Below, piece by piece: positions 49,818 through 61,490 of a stretch of 64,000 nt of DNA. A model generated the notes under the pieces. That model saw nothing but the letters and a program-made list of their open reading frames with translations. It ran no database searches and was not told the origin of the DNA. Within the stretch, counting starts at the first letter, position 1. The number at the start of each line of letters is the position of its first letter. Made by a program: the position numbers and the translations under genes. The DNA is from Artocarpus heterophyllus (Eukaryota > Streptophyta > Magnoliopsida > Rosales > Moraceae). The stretch is from assembly GCA_025403435.1 (NCBI GenBank), contig CM046341.1, positions 6,271,462-6,335,461 of the forward strand. The letters are read 5' to 3'.

Positions 49818-52430
49818 ATACACTTTTGTCTGCAAAAAGACATAACAACCCTCATTTAAGATATTAAATCCCATCAAACCCAACCTTTAAAAATCTGAAA
49901 GTAACTCTTCTCCTCTTCAAAACCGGTACCAGCCGGTTTCTTCCCCTACTTTCATAATGCCCGTGGGACCGGCATTTGTTTGAATGCACATTTCACAAGT
50001 CTTGTGGTGGAATACTAGAAAAAGCTTTATTATTGCTATTATTATTATTATTATTAGTAGAAGGAAAATACTTGAGGTTTTGTAAAAATATCATGAATTT
50101 TAAACTTTAATTGATTTATGTCATAAAAAATTTATAAAAAATGCTACAATCATATCATACAACATATTAAAATATAAAATTTTCCCTCAACCTCTATGGC
50201 CTATATTAATTAAATTTTATGGTTTTTTTTTTAAAATACTTATTAATCAAAAAATATAATTATTTAATAAAATAATTTTATTTAAACAACATGCTAATAA
50301 ATACAGACTTTTTTAAGATAAGATAAAGTTCAAGCCACTTGCTTTCCTTTTTTCTTTTTTTTTTTTCTTTTTTACCTTGCCTTTTAGCTGCTTTACAAAA
50401 CTCTAAAGGTGATGGGGATGGCATGACAGGTGATCATGGATTCTCCTTCCTTGTTTTGTAGCATGTTCTTTGCCTAACAAGGCCTATCAGCCAATGCTGT
50501 GTCAGATCTTAAAGCACCTGCCACGTGTAGTTAGCTTGATCTGTTCAGGAGGCCTTGGCAACTTTCTACGTTAAACTGGACGAGACAATAAAGAGAAGCT
50601 TGTTAACCTGTTTGTTACGCTGCTGCTGCTTCGTCTTCCTTTTTTTTTTTTTGGATAAAGTATATTATGCTTATCTTTTATTATGCTTCTTATTTCTTGG
50701 TCTTTCAATAACAAGATTTTTTTATATGTACCTATAAATAATTACAAACTAATTTTTTTATTAATTTTTTTCGCTTATCTATAATTTTTTCACTTAACTA
50801 ACCTACTATATATATAAAAAAGAAGAATATACATTCTCCTCTTTCAACCAAAACGTCAACATTTTGGTTGACAGGTTTTTTTTTTCTTTCTTCTTTCAGA
50901 TTTTAGTTTAAAGGTTCTTTTAAAGTTTTTTATTCATCCCTAAATATTTTATCTTTCTATTTTTTCCCTTCTTTTTAGCATTTTTTTTCTTTTGAACCTT
51001 TTTTTTTTTTTTATCTTCTTCCCTAAATATTTCACCTTTTCTCGTTTTCCCTTCGTTTAGCATTTCTCTAAAAATTATATATTTTAAAGGTATACCATTG
51101 AAGTGCTTTTTATCTAATTTGTCCCTATTAAAATCATCACTCTCAAATATCTTTGTCTAATTTTTCTCTCACTATCCTCTAAAAATATATTTTTTCCTAT
51201 ATCAAATATGATTTTCATAAATAACTTATTCATTTACCTGATTGTTCAACTAAAATAGCCTTCTCTTAAATAACCAATCAATAAAAAAAATTAATAGTGC
51301 ATTCAAAAACACCGGTTTGAACCGAAAAGTGTTTAGCTACAATATTTTCTTCTATAAAAAATTTAAATTGTTACAGTGTTTTGATTCAAACTTTTAATAT
51401 GAACCATATTTCTAAACAAATCTTAGAATTTTTGAATAAAAAATTGAACAAATTTGATTCACACATGCATTTACGCAAGCTTTTAAACTAGTACATATTG
51501 AAGGGGAAAAGCTGATAATAAATAATAACCCACAGCCGGCCATTGTCACATTTTTATCATAACTACTTCCATTAGTTGTTATAGGTTATTGGTTCTTTAT
51601 ATTATATAAAAGCTTTTATTGACCAAAATCAAGGGACAAGAAACAAATAAGTATGCTATTCGTAGTTGCCTGGCCACGGTTTCCCCTTAATCCTTTTTTT
51701 TTTCATCCACAAATTGCATGCCATACTAATCAAGAATTACCGAGGACAGAAAAAAAAAAGACTTCATCAATTAACAAGAATCAAAAGCATCTTGTACTGT
51801 TTTGGCTCTTAGCAAAACCTAACAAGCTAGCAAACCACTTGAGTCGTCCAACAACTATATTAAGTATTGGAATAAGCTTCAGAATGGCCTAGATTAACCA
51901 ACCATCTTTAAGCATACTCCCAAGGCTATAATAGCAAGAAATGTTGCACTAGCTTCGTCCACTTGAAAATAATAATTACAAGACTCAAAAGATTGAAAAA
52001 CTCAAAGTAATTTCCTAGCTAAAGTAGAAACAAAATTTGATTTCATGTTAATGGTGAAAAAAGCAGTAGGGCTAGACAGGAAAGGAATTTGCATAATTGC
52101 ATCACATTCCATCGTTATATTAACCTGCCCTTAATGAAGAAGAGGAATGTGATCCTTTGCAAAAGTTAGGGAATCTTACAGGGTGGGGAGTGAAATAAAA
52201 TCCTTACGTAGTGCAAGAACCGATTTCCCTCGACCGTGGCTCGGACATTGTCTTCTGCACGTGATTTGTCATCTCCCTTCTCTTTCTCTGCCTGTATAAA
52301 AATAGTTTCAACCTTTTCTTTCTTTTTTTCTAAGAAATAATTAAATTTACATAAATTTCTTTATCAAGGACCTTCTTAAAGTGAGACATTGGGAAACGCC
52401 AAACAAATGCTCACCAATTTGGCTGTTCAT
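49818..52430. other. Gene-free stretch
   Basis: A (TTA)n run at about 50035-50056 and pyrimidine-rich DNA at 50870-51060. A short element with the ACCGGTTTGAACC and TACAATATTTTCT wording lies at about 51305-51420. No coding evidence. Confidence 0.45.
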
Positions 52431-52684
52431 CCTCCGGTCTTATTGTACGCTCCAGTCAGCCAGAGAGTCATAAAGATGCTTAAACCTGGCAGGAAAACAA
52501 GGAATGTTATCCAAGTAAATAACATAAACCTTGTCAAAGTGATCAACTAAAAATTGAAAAGTCACGAGTACCTTGAAAAAAATTATGGTCAAGGCTTTGC
52601 TGATGAAAAACAGTGAACTCCATATCAAACAATTTCTTCTTTTACGACAAATAAAAATCTCCAAACATCTCGAAACAAATTATC

Positions 52685-55255
52685 TTAAACGCACAAAGCT
52701 CCAGGAAGTTTAGATGTTCCTTTCAGCTTTCCATTTAGAAGAATATCATAAGTCGTGTCATCAGGTACAAGACCTCTATCAAGCATCTCATCATGCAACC
52801 TACATGCTTCTTGCAAATTCCCCTCCTTAAAGTGTCCTGCAATCAAGATATTATAAATAAGAACATTAGGGGCCACACCCTTTCCATCCATATCTTCCAA
52901 GACCTTGCATGCGTTCCCCAACTGTCCTTTTCTACAAAGGCCATTTATTAGAACTGTATACGTGACGATATCAGGCACAATACCCTTGGAAAGCATTTCT
53001 AAGTAAATATCTGATGCGACAAGTAATTTTCTATCTTTCAGCAATCCATCAAGTAGTGCAGTGTATGTTTGCAAATCACATGGAATCCCTTCATCTAACA
53101 TCCTCTTATGCAAGCGAAGAGCGGCTTCCATGTTACTTAAATTCCGGAATCCACAAATCATGCTAGTGTAAATAGTCGTATTTGGAGATAAACCAACTTC
53201 AAGAAGTTCTGAGAAAAGTTCAGAAGCAGTTACCATGTCGTGCCCTTTACAAAACCCATCAATTAGAGTACCATATGCTTTAACATCTAACTCAATGCCC
53301 TTATTTTTCATCTCATTTCTCATTTCCAGAGCAAGAGCCATATTATTGCTTTTGAAAAAGCCATTAATCAAGCTGGTATAAGTGACAACATTAGGAGACA
53401 CCCCACCTTCAGACATTTCCTTGTAAACTGCCAGAGCAAAATCAGTATCACCCTCCTTGATAAACCCATTTATGATGCAATTATAAGTGAAGCATATGGG
53501 AACAAAACCCATCTCAACATATTTCTTTAACATGTCCCTTGCTTCAGACGCACGACCAACACGGCACAAGCCATTAATGATAATGTTATATGTGTAATCT
53601 GTGGGGGCTATATTTACAGCCATCATTTGGTCCAAGACATTGAAGGCACGTTCAGTGTCACCTTTTCTAAAATACCCATCTATCAAAATGGAATATGTGA
53701 ACACATCTGGTTGTACACCCCTTTCAAGCATCTCCACAAAGAGATTATGTGCCATATCCATAGTACCTCTTCTGCAGTGGCCAAGTATCATATTACTATA
53801 AGATACTACATTAGGCACCACACCTTTCCTGATCATACTACCCCATAAAGCACAAGCTCCATTTAGTTTACCCACGTTACAAAGAGAATGCAAAAGAGTA
53901 TTATACATGAAAGTATTAGCAACGCCACACTCAACTGCTTCTTTAATTAACTTTGAAGCATCTTCAAATCTCTGAAATTTTAGCAATCCATGCAACAACG
54001 AATTTATGATAAAGACATCAGGCTGTACACCTGCAACTTTCATCTGGTTGTAAATCTCAGACGCTTTTTCCACGTCTCCACTCTTGGAACACCCTTCTAT
54101 CAGGACTGCATATGTAATCTTGTTTGGGGAGACCCCATACTCATTCATCTTATAAAAAATATCCAAAGCACTACTCAAGTTCCCTTGCACACAATGACCC
54201 TTCACCAAACTTGTCAGAACAGCCACATTCAATGGTTTCCCACAACTCACCATTTCATCCTTAACCTTCAATGCTTCAACCATATTCCCCTGCTTCACAC
54301 AAGCCCCAACAACACTAGTAAAAGTACCCTCGGAAGGAACCCAGCTCATATCTCTCATATCCTTCACCAACTCAGAAGCTACCCTACAATTGGGTTTCTT
54401 ACAAAAAACCTGAATAAGAATACTATAAGCCGCAGCATCAAGTTCTATACCTCTTATCTTTGCCTCTCTAAAGTACTTCTCCGCTTCCTCTTCCATCCCT
54501 TCCTTTATACAAGCCCTCATCAACACATGCACAGTCACACGGTCACCAAAAACACCTCTTAAAACCATGTTCTGATGCAAATCTCGAGCTTCGCTCGACA
54601 TATTTCTTCTAACCAATGCTGTCAAAAGAATGTTCATAAACGGAACCCAAGGTAATATCTCATGCTCCATCATCTTATTAAAACAATGAACAGCGTCTCT
54701 TATTCTATTAGCTCTAATGTAGCTATTCAACAAATAATTGAAAATCCGAGAATCCAGTTCAAAGTCAAACCTTTTCGCACAATCGAACAAGTGATCGACA
54801 AAGACATTTGAGGAGGGACCAGAATCACTGGAAGCATACAGGTGAAGCAAGTCCTGAGCACGGCCATGAGTCTCCCGAGAACCCATCAAAATGTGTAACA
54901 AAACACACAGGCTATCCACTCCTCTAATGAAGCCTCTCATTCTCTCAGCCCACTTGAAGTACTTGAGAGCCAAGTAGGGGTCATTCTTGTGGCTTAGGAG
55001 AGTGTTTATCACATGGGCTTGAGTCAAATCTGTGCTACATGGGTTTTCAGAAGTGGGTCTCTCCACAGAACTTGACTCTGAGGTGAACACATCAAGTGGT
55101 TTGGTGGCTGGGCTTGGGATTGAATTCTCAGAAACTAGCGAAGCACAGATGATGGGTTTTTCGAAATTTGTGGATTCGTGACAAAGGTAGCGAGGGTTTA
55201 AGAACGAGCAGCGCAACAATGGAGAGATTGGTGAAGGAGTGATTAAAGATCTCAT
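52685..55255 (-). CDS. P-class pentatricopeptide repeat (PPR) protein, intronless
   Basis: A single uninterrupted frame of 856 residues starts at MRSLITPSPISPLLR. This start gives a basic, Ser/Arg-rich presequence of the mitochondrial type. An upstream in-frame ATG at 55339 would add 28 unlikely residues. From about residue 190 there are 19 consecutive 35-residue P-type PPR motifs, such as VTYTVLINGLCRKGQLGNAC and FTYSILIDGYFRKGDTERA, plus a partial twentieth. There are no E, DYW or SMR domains, so the expected role is binding of specific organelle RNAs for stabilisation, processing or translation, not editing. Length, layout and wording resemble the Arabidopsis At3g54980 type. Lack of introns is normal for the family. 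Confidence 0.95.
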   Translation of the reverse strand: MRSLITPSPISPLLRCSFLNPRYLCHESTNFEKPIICASLVSENSIPSPATKPLDVFTSESSSVERPTSENPCSTDLTQAHVINTLLSHKNDPYLALKYFKWAERMRGFIRGVDSLCVLLHILMGSRETHGRAQDLLHLYASSDSGPSSNVFVDHLFDCAKRFDFELDSRIFNYLLNSYIRANRIRDAVHCFNKMMEHEILPWVPFMNILLTALVRRNMSSEARDLHQNMVLRGVFGDRVTVHVLMRACIKEGMEEEAEKYFREAKIRGIELDAAAYSILIQVFCKKPNCRVASELVKDMRDMSWVPSEGTFTSVVGACVKQGNMVEALKVKDEMVSCGKPLNVAVLTSLVKGHCVQGNLSSALDIFYKMNEYGVSPNKITYAVLIEGCSKSGDVEKASEIYNQMKVAGVQPDVFIINSLLHGLLKFQRFEDASKLIKEAVECGVANTFMYNTLLHSLCNVGKLNGACALWGSMIRKGVVPNVVSYSNMILGHCRRGTMDMAHNLFVEMLERGVQPDVFTYSILIDGYFRKGDTERAFNVLDQMMAVNIAPTDYTYNIIINGLCRVGRASEARDMLKKYVEMGFVPICFTYNCIINGFIKEGDTDFALAVYKEMSEGGVSPNVVTYTSLINGFFKSNNMALALEMRNEMKNKGIELDVKAYGTLIDGFCKGHDMVTASELFSELLEVGLSPNTTIYTSMICGFRNLSNMEAALRLHKRMLDEGIPCDLQTYTALLDGLLKDRKLLVASDIYLEMLSKGIVPDIVTYTVLINGLCRKGQLGNACKVLEDMDGKGVAPNVLIYNILIAGHFKEGNLQEACRLHDEMLDRGLVPDDTTYDILLNGKLKGTSKLPGALCV

Positions 55256-55344
55256 TGCTGATTTTGTGAAGCAGAAGAAGCAAAACCCAGAAGGTTTATG
55301 CCCTTGTAAAGTCTGGTTTTCTGTGTTGAAAACTGACAAACTAG

Positions 55345-56280
55345 AGAAAAGTGGGAGGAAATTATCCTTTCACACCTAAAATAAATTCCAAAGGAAATAA
55401 ATGAGGGAAGAGGAAAATTAGGGTTCGAGGAAAATTTAGGAGTTGGAGGAGACAATGAAATTTTTTATTGTTATTTCAAAAGGGGGAAAATCCTGGGTTG
55501 TTTTGCGCCTTCCGAGAGTAGTGGAATTGTTTATAAATAAAAGGTAGAAATAAATTGCCGATTTGTTTCAAAAATTCTTTAAATTTTTTAGTTTTAAATT
55601 TAAATTTAAATATTAATTTTTTTTTTAATTTGTATATATTTTTTAAAAAATTTAAATTTTTTGAATATCAACAATCTAGGACCCATTTATTTCGATACTC
55701 GAATCACGGTTTAAATTATTTTGCTATAATATTTTCTCTCACAAAAATTTAAATCTTCATTCAAATTCTCTATTCAAATACTCGAACTAAACGGGCCTTA
55801 AGTTTTTAGAGTTCTGACTTCCCTAAACATTTGATAATCGGATATCTCTGCCGCAGTAAAAATTAAAATTCTCTGTCCTATATTTAAGAAAAAAATCATA
55901 ACTTCTTCATTTGTTATCCAGTTGATATGATTCTTTTTCTATTGTGTTCTTAGTAAAGAGAGGAATAAATTAAAATCCATTTGCATATTATTTAAGATCA
56001 TTAACATTAAGATTTTATTAGATTTTTTGATAAATCAAAAACTATTTTCACAACCTCTCCAAACGTAAATTTTAATTTTATTTTATACTCAGATTAAAAT
56101 TTAAATGCACATCCAAACATTAATTTTGATAACAATTCAAATCACTAACTCGAATCTTAATTTAAATCACACTAACTCAAATCAAATCACTAATTCGAGT
56201 CCATTTACCAAATGACTCAAAATAAAAGAAGGTAAAGTTCACTGTTCAGGGGGTATGTATGAGAATATCAAATGAAGTCT
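55345..56280. other. PPR upstream region and short element
   Basis: The 5' flank of the PPR gene has no clear TATA box. 55683-55800 is a short repeat with TACTCGAATCACGG, TATTTTCTCTCACAAAAATTT and ACTCGAACTAAACGGGCCTT. The same family occurs near 2790-2905, 35320, 40850 and 51310. Confidence 0.5.
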
Positions 56281-56284
56281 TTGG

Positions 56285-56700
56285 TGGTTAAAACCATTGA
56301 TTAGAACTATTTTTAAGTTTTACATTATAGCGATTTTTTTTTATTGTTATTGTAGCATATGAGAGCTTTACATTGTTTATAACTGAGAAAGTAATCCGAA
56401 CCACTTTCTGTCAAAAACCTTGTTAGTGGCATGGTACACAATATGCAGTCATCGAGAATTTCTATAAGGCTCAAATTTTATCTTTCATACCTCCGCCCTT
56501 AAGCATGAGATTTTAATTGACACGATATAAATCTACTAGAGAAACATTAAACTGGACAAGGAAAAAAAAACATGAAAGTCTAATAAGATACTTAGGAGGT
56601 GAGTTAGAACCGAGAATTAAAACTAAAAATATTATAGCATGTGAGAGCTTTATACTATTTAAGTTAAAACTGAGGTAGCCAAACACCCCATAATCTCGAT
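56285..56700. mobile_element. Two decayed GGGTGTTTGG-family MITEs
   Basis: 56285-56425 has TTATTGTTATTGTAGCATATGAGAG-type wording and TAACTGAGAAAGTAAT. 56600-56700 has TTATAGCATGTGAGAGCTTTA and ends AGCCAAACACCCC. Confidence 0.55.
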
Positions 56701-57156
56701 AATATTCGATCAAGAACTGCTTTTTTCTTTATATCTTTTAAACATTAATAAGCTGGTTATAAAGTAAATAATGTTTTGGATTCTTCTTAGATAATTATGC
56801 GTCTGTCTTGGTTGATACTTATACACACAAAATAAATAAGCCAACATGACCTTAATTTGCAAATGAAATGATAATAATTATGACGACGACGACGTTAAAT
56901 CGTGTTTCTTTGGACTAATGTCATGCATCATTATATGGAATCACACAATGCAGGTGGATGAAGTGGACTTGAGAATGACATATGAGGAACTCTCAATCTA
57001 TGGAAGGTTGCGGAAAACTTTTCGCTGTGGTCCTGTCTCCACGTTCAAGATTTGTTTTAGATTCAATATTTTTATTAGGTAGAAAATATTGACGTGTATT
57101 GCTGAAAACTTAGGGTGATTTTTCTGTTTTTTATTATACAAGGCGAAATCAAATCA

Positions 57157-57331
57157 GGGGCTGTTTGGCGGTGGTGGAAACCACTTAGTTCCCACCACAA
57201 TCTCAGTTATGAACAGTATAAGGCTCTCACTGCTACAATAATAATAAAAAAATATGTTACAGTATAAAAATCTCACATGCTACAGTAAAAGTGGTTCCCA
57301 CCACTAGTTCCCACCATTCTTTCAAACACCC
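57157..57331. mobile_element. MITE, GGGTGTTTGG family, inverted relative of 13651-13825
   Basis: It starts GGGGCTGTTTGGCGGTGGTGG and ends TTTCAAACACCC. Read against the reverse complement of 13651-13825 it matches almost throughout, including TCCCACCACAATCTCAGTTA and CTCACATGCTACAGTAAAAG. Confidence 0.78.
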
Positions 57332-57967
57332 TATCAATTTCAATGGCACCAACCGGTCTCTGAGAGAGAGGGAAAAAAAAAAACTTTCGGTAGTGTATGT
57401 GAACATGACATGTCGTTTCAAGATGAACCAAACATTTATTTAAGGCATCTCAAAATAGTAAAAACTTTAGGGGTCATTTGGTATTGTTTTCAAAATAGAT
57501 GAAAATATTTTTGTTTTAAAAAATAAGAATTTTTTAAAAATTATATTGAGAATATTTTTAAAATTTTTGTCTTTAAAAGTATACAAAAATATTTCTAAAA
57601 ATTTTAAAAATAAAACCAAAGAGGGTAGGCTTTTCAATCCTCCGGAAACCCTTTGTCATGTTCTCTTGGGATACAAAGTTAAAAAAACAAATAAACAGAG
57701 TAAAACGAAAAAGTGCTTTCTTGTTTGCTTCTCTTTTCAATCTCCTTGTGACTAGTGTAAAATAATGACAAAGTTGTATCGTTTGTTGCAGTCAAGAAAT
57801 ATTCTGATTGGTGAAGGATAAAATAATTGATGCATCCCAAATCTCAATCTTTTATTACTAAAATCGTGAAATTTGCAAGTGATGGAAAAGCTCCCCTCGG
57901 TCATTATCGTTGCAATTTATTTTTTCCATTCAGTTTCAAAGAATTTTTCAAATCAATTTTTTATGTA

Positions 57968-58256
57968 GAATCATTCTCGTTTATCACGTATTATATTATG
58001 TTAGTTTTACTAAATGTAGATGCTGAGACGGTGTTTGGCATAATGGTTAGAACAAATGGTTAGAATTATAAATATTATAGCATGTGAGTGCTTTACACTG
58101 TAGTAACTTTTTCTATGGAATCACTAGTAAAATCCGAATCATTCTCGTTTATCATGTGTTATACTATGGTAAATCTACTAAATGTAGATGCTGAGACGGT
58201 GTTTGGCATAGTGGTTAGAACAAATGGTTAGAACTATAAATACTATAGCATGTGGA
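57968..58256 (+). repeat. Tandem duplication, 168-bp period
   Basis: 57968-58088 and 58136-58256 are direct copies (121 bp each) with a few substitutions, both starting GAATCATTCTCGTTTATCA and containing GATGCTGAGACGGTGTTTGG. Each copy contains the left half of a GGGTGTTTGG-type MITE, so the element was duplicated with its flank. Confidence 0.8.
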
Positions 58257-58483
58257 ACGTTACATTGTTTCTAACTAAAAAGTTGGTTTATAAGTAACTA
58301 ATGCGAAGCAGGATTTTTCGCAAATAAAACTTGGAAGTTTTTAGAACGTTTGGCCTAAAAACATGCATAAACACATGAACACACACTCGTAACAAAAACT
58401 CCCATCACCATGGCAGGCATACATATAGAAAGGGACAGTGAAGTGTCACATTAGTACAAGAGAAGACTCAAAATTAAGATCAA

Positions 58484-59118
58484 ATGGCAGAAACTGTAGT
58501 CGGCTTGGTTATTGACAAGGTGATCCCATTGCTGACTGAAGAAGCGTATTTGTTGAGAGGAGGCATTCACAAAGAAGTTGAGGATGTCAAATGTGATCTA
58601 GAATTCCTTGTGCCTTTCCTCAAGGATGCAGATAGAAGAGCAGAAAGAGATCAGATTACAAATAGAAGCGACGTCATTAGAGTGTGGGTGCAAAAACTTA
58701 GAAAAGAGGCATATGAACTGGAAGATGTTATTGATCAACATACGCATCTCATGGCGCAACGACGACGTCCCCACCAACATACGATAAGGCGGAGCTTCTA
58801 CAAGAACCTTCCGTGATGCAAGAGAGGAATCCATTCCTGCTGGAATTGATGTAATGGATGAGAGCTTGTTGACAACAAAATTCAGAGATTACTTGCAAGG
58901 AAAGACGTACTTTGTTGTTTTCGATGATGTTTGGAATATAAGTTTCTGGGCGTATGTGAAAAATGATCTTTTCTCTTAAGTTACAATGATCTACCTTGCT
59001 ACCTCAAATCTAGTTTCTTGCATTTTGGTATTTTCCCAGCAATGGATTGCTGAAGGCATTGTGAAACCGAAATAGGATAAAACATTGCAGGTGGTTGCAG
59101 AAGAATACTTGGCAGAGC
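58484..59118 (+). pseudogene. CC-NLR disease-resistance gene relic (RPM1-like), deleted and interrupted
   Basis: 58484-58813 encodes an intact Rx-type coiled-coil N-terminus (MAETVVGLVIDKVIPLLTEE) with the EDVID motif (YELEDVIDQ). It then runs into a stop at 58814. The P-loop region is missing. About 58850-58978 encodes the kinase-2 region (YFVVFDDVWNISFWAYVKN). After another deletion, LPCYLKSSFLHFGIFP (ARC region) is followed by a further shift to WIAEGIVKPK, a stop, and VVAEEYLAELV. The copia LTR begins right there, and the LRR part is not seen in the window. Intact genes of this type encode intracellular immune receptors. This one has lost the nucleotide-binding P-loop and cannot function. 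Confidence 0.88.
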
Positions 59119-59583
59119 TTGTTAGAATAAAATTGTGATGAAAACCATCATCACCCAGGATCGTTCATGTCAAATCATCAAGAATATTAATAAGATGCGG
59201 AAGCTAACCTGAATCCATAGATTGAATGTGATTCTTGAGTCTTTTGGTTGAGGATCTTCCAAGTCTAGTACGTAAATCCTCCCTATCAGAATGCTCTGTA
59301 ATCTCTCTGTAGATGGGTACAGAAAAATAATGTACGTACTGACTTGGGGACCACAACCCCTTTATATAATTGCTAAACCTTAACAATTATCCTTAATTAC
59401 CAATTTAGCCCATCATAAAATTAGTAATTTCCCTTTTGGTCTCTACACATAGGAGGCCCACACTTAATGATGCATTAAAAGCCCAAAACCTAAATTGATC
59501 ACTTTTAATTGGGCAACCTTATTGATAGCCTTTAATTCACATTTATTTAATATATTGGCCCATAATTGGATTTTGATCCAACA
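59119..59583 (-). repeat. 3' LTR of the copia element
   Basis: A 465-bp LTR. Its plus-strand left border TGTTAGAAT falls inside the NLR codons for AELV, and the right border is GATCCAACA. A TATATAA-like sequence lies at 59363-59369 within it. The other LTR is outside the window, so age cannot be estimated. Confidence 0.75.
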
Positions 59584-60011
59584 ATCTCTCACTTGGGTTA
59601 TATATGAAACTTTATAAATGTGAATTATACCTTATGAGCTCATGAATTTTGCTATCAAAGCCTTATGCACCTTAACAATCTTGTCCATTAACCATATCAA
59701 TATAGGACCAAAGCGACCTTCGTTACATATGTCGTAACTAGACCCATCAATGATCACATGTACCAATACAACTAATAACAAGATCAAGCATGGATGTGTA
59801 GCATGGAAATTTCATGCAATGTGATCTTAACATGTCTATTACTAACTGGTCCACCTGAAAACTTTAGTGAGATCAAATCATACCAAAATCAGAGTGTGAA
59901 TAAACTGAAAACTTTATTTCTGCAGAAAATAACCTCAAATATCCATAAACTGAAATAACTGAAAAATGTATATATCATAAGAGCATTTAAAATTACAAAC
60001 TCTCACTAAAA

Positions 60012-60575
60012 TTAAATATCCTGAAATGATATGACACCCATACGAGCAGTGTGCTCATGAAACATTTTGGGTGGCAATCCTTTAGTAAGCGGATCCCCAA
60101 TCATGGAGTTTGTGCCGATGTGCTCTATAGACAACTGTCCACTCTGAACTCTTTCTTTCACAACTAGGAACTTGATCTCTATATGCTTTGACTTCGTCGA
60201 GGTCCTGTTGTTGTTGGAATACAAAACTGCTGACTTATTGTCACAAAATATCTTGAGTGGTCTTTGAATATTGTCCACTATACGCAGCCCCATGACAAAA
60301 TTCTGCAGCCATATTCCATGATTGGATGCCTCATAACACGCTATGAACTCTACAGTCATGGTAAAAGATGCTATAAGAGACTGTTTAGCACTCTTCCAAG
60401 AGATAGCACCTTCAGCTAGAAGGTAGACATAGCCCGATGTAGATTTCATACTATCTTGGCATCCAGCAGAATCGGAGTCAGTATACCTAATGATCTCAAG
60501 TTGTTCCGACCTCCGATACGTGAGCATGTAATCCTTTGTTCTCTGTAAATACCTCAAGACTCGTTTGGCTGCTAG
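60012..60575 (-). pseudogene. Copia RNase H fragment
   Basis: The frame contains YTDSDSAGCQDSMKSTSGYV, FCDNKSAVLYSNN and STKSKHIEIKFLVVKE, the usual copia RNase H blocks. A TAG replaces the Trp codon that normally follows the conserved DH at the junction with the reverse transcriptase part (60576-60578). Confidence 0.9.
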
Positions 60576-61490
60576 CTAGTGATCCTTTCTAGGATTGCTT
60601 AAGTACCTGCCCCACATCCCTGTAACGTACGCAATATCCGGACGTGTACAAACCTGAGCATACATTAGACTCCCTACTACTGACGCATAAGGAATCTTCT
60701 GCATTTCCTTAACCTCAAAATCATTCTTAGGATACTGATTGAGACTAAACTTGTCTCCCTTAGCCACAGGAGTATCACCTGGTTTACAATCCTGCATGCC
60801 ATATCTCTTAAGAATCTTTTCGATATAGCCATTTTGTGATAATCCTAAAGTACCCCGAGAGCGATCCCGGTGTATCTGTATACCCAACACAAAAGAGGAG
60901 TCACCAAGATCCTTCATCTCAAATTTCTTTGATAGAAATCTCTTGGTTTCGTGCAACAAGCCTATATCATTGCTAGCAAACAAAATGTCATCGACATATA
61001 AAACCAGGAAAATATGCTTACTCCCATTGAACTTATGGTAGAAATAATTATTGACCAAATTCATCTCAAAACCGAACGAGATGATAACCTGATGAAATTT
61101 GTAATACCATTGACGAGAAGCTTACTTGAGCCCATAGATAGATTTCTTTAATTTGCAAACCATCTTCTTTGCATCTCCTGACACAAAGTTTTCCTGGTTG
61201 CACCATATAGATTGTTTCATCAATGTCACCATTGAGGAACGCAGTCTTAACATCCATCTGATAAAGCTCAAGATCAAAATGTGCCACTAATGCCATTATA
61301 ATCCTAAAAGAGTCTTTCGAAGAAACCGGAGAGAAAGTCTCTTATAATCAATGCCTTCTTTCTGTGTGAAGCCTTTAGCGACAAGACGAGCCTTATACCT
61401 CTCCACATTGCCTTTCGAATCCCTTTTGGTCTTAAATATCCATTTGCAACCAACGGGTTTCGCACCTTCAGGCAATGGGACAAGATCCCA
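60576..61490 (-). pseudogene. Copia reverse transcriptase fragment (frameshifts, stops)
   Basis: Blocks in order: WDLVPLPEG near 61490, GCKWIFKTKRDS, QMDVKTAFLNGDIDE, SIYGLK followed by a stop, FLVLYVDDILFASND with the catalytic YVDD, and YASVVGSLMYAQVCTRPDIA. Reading them needs changes of frame near 61300 and 61180 and passage of at least one stop, so it is dead. Confidence 0.9.

Larger units (their letters stand above)
59119..61490 (-). mobile_element. Ty1/copia retrotransposon, 5'-truncated by a nested insertion, minus orientation
   Basis: The 3' LTR (59119-59583) has TGTT...AACA ends, next to a purine-rich stretch on the minus strand (AGTGAGAGAT) as polypurine tract. Internally, minus-strand pol fragments cover the copia reverse transcriptase (60579-61490) and RNase H (60012-60557). 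The rest of pol, gag and the other LTR are absent, because the element breaks at 61490 where another LTR starts. Confidence 0.9.

Noticed and set aside
51653..51892. Plus-strand 79-codon frame
   Set aside because: Random-looking sequence, no promoter or splice context and no family resemblance.
53601..54562. Plus-strand frames up to 190 codons
   Set aside because: Antisense shadow of the PPR gene.
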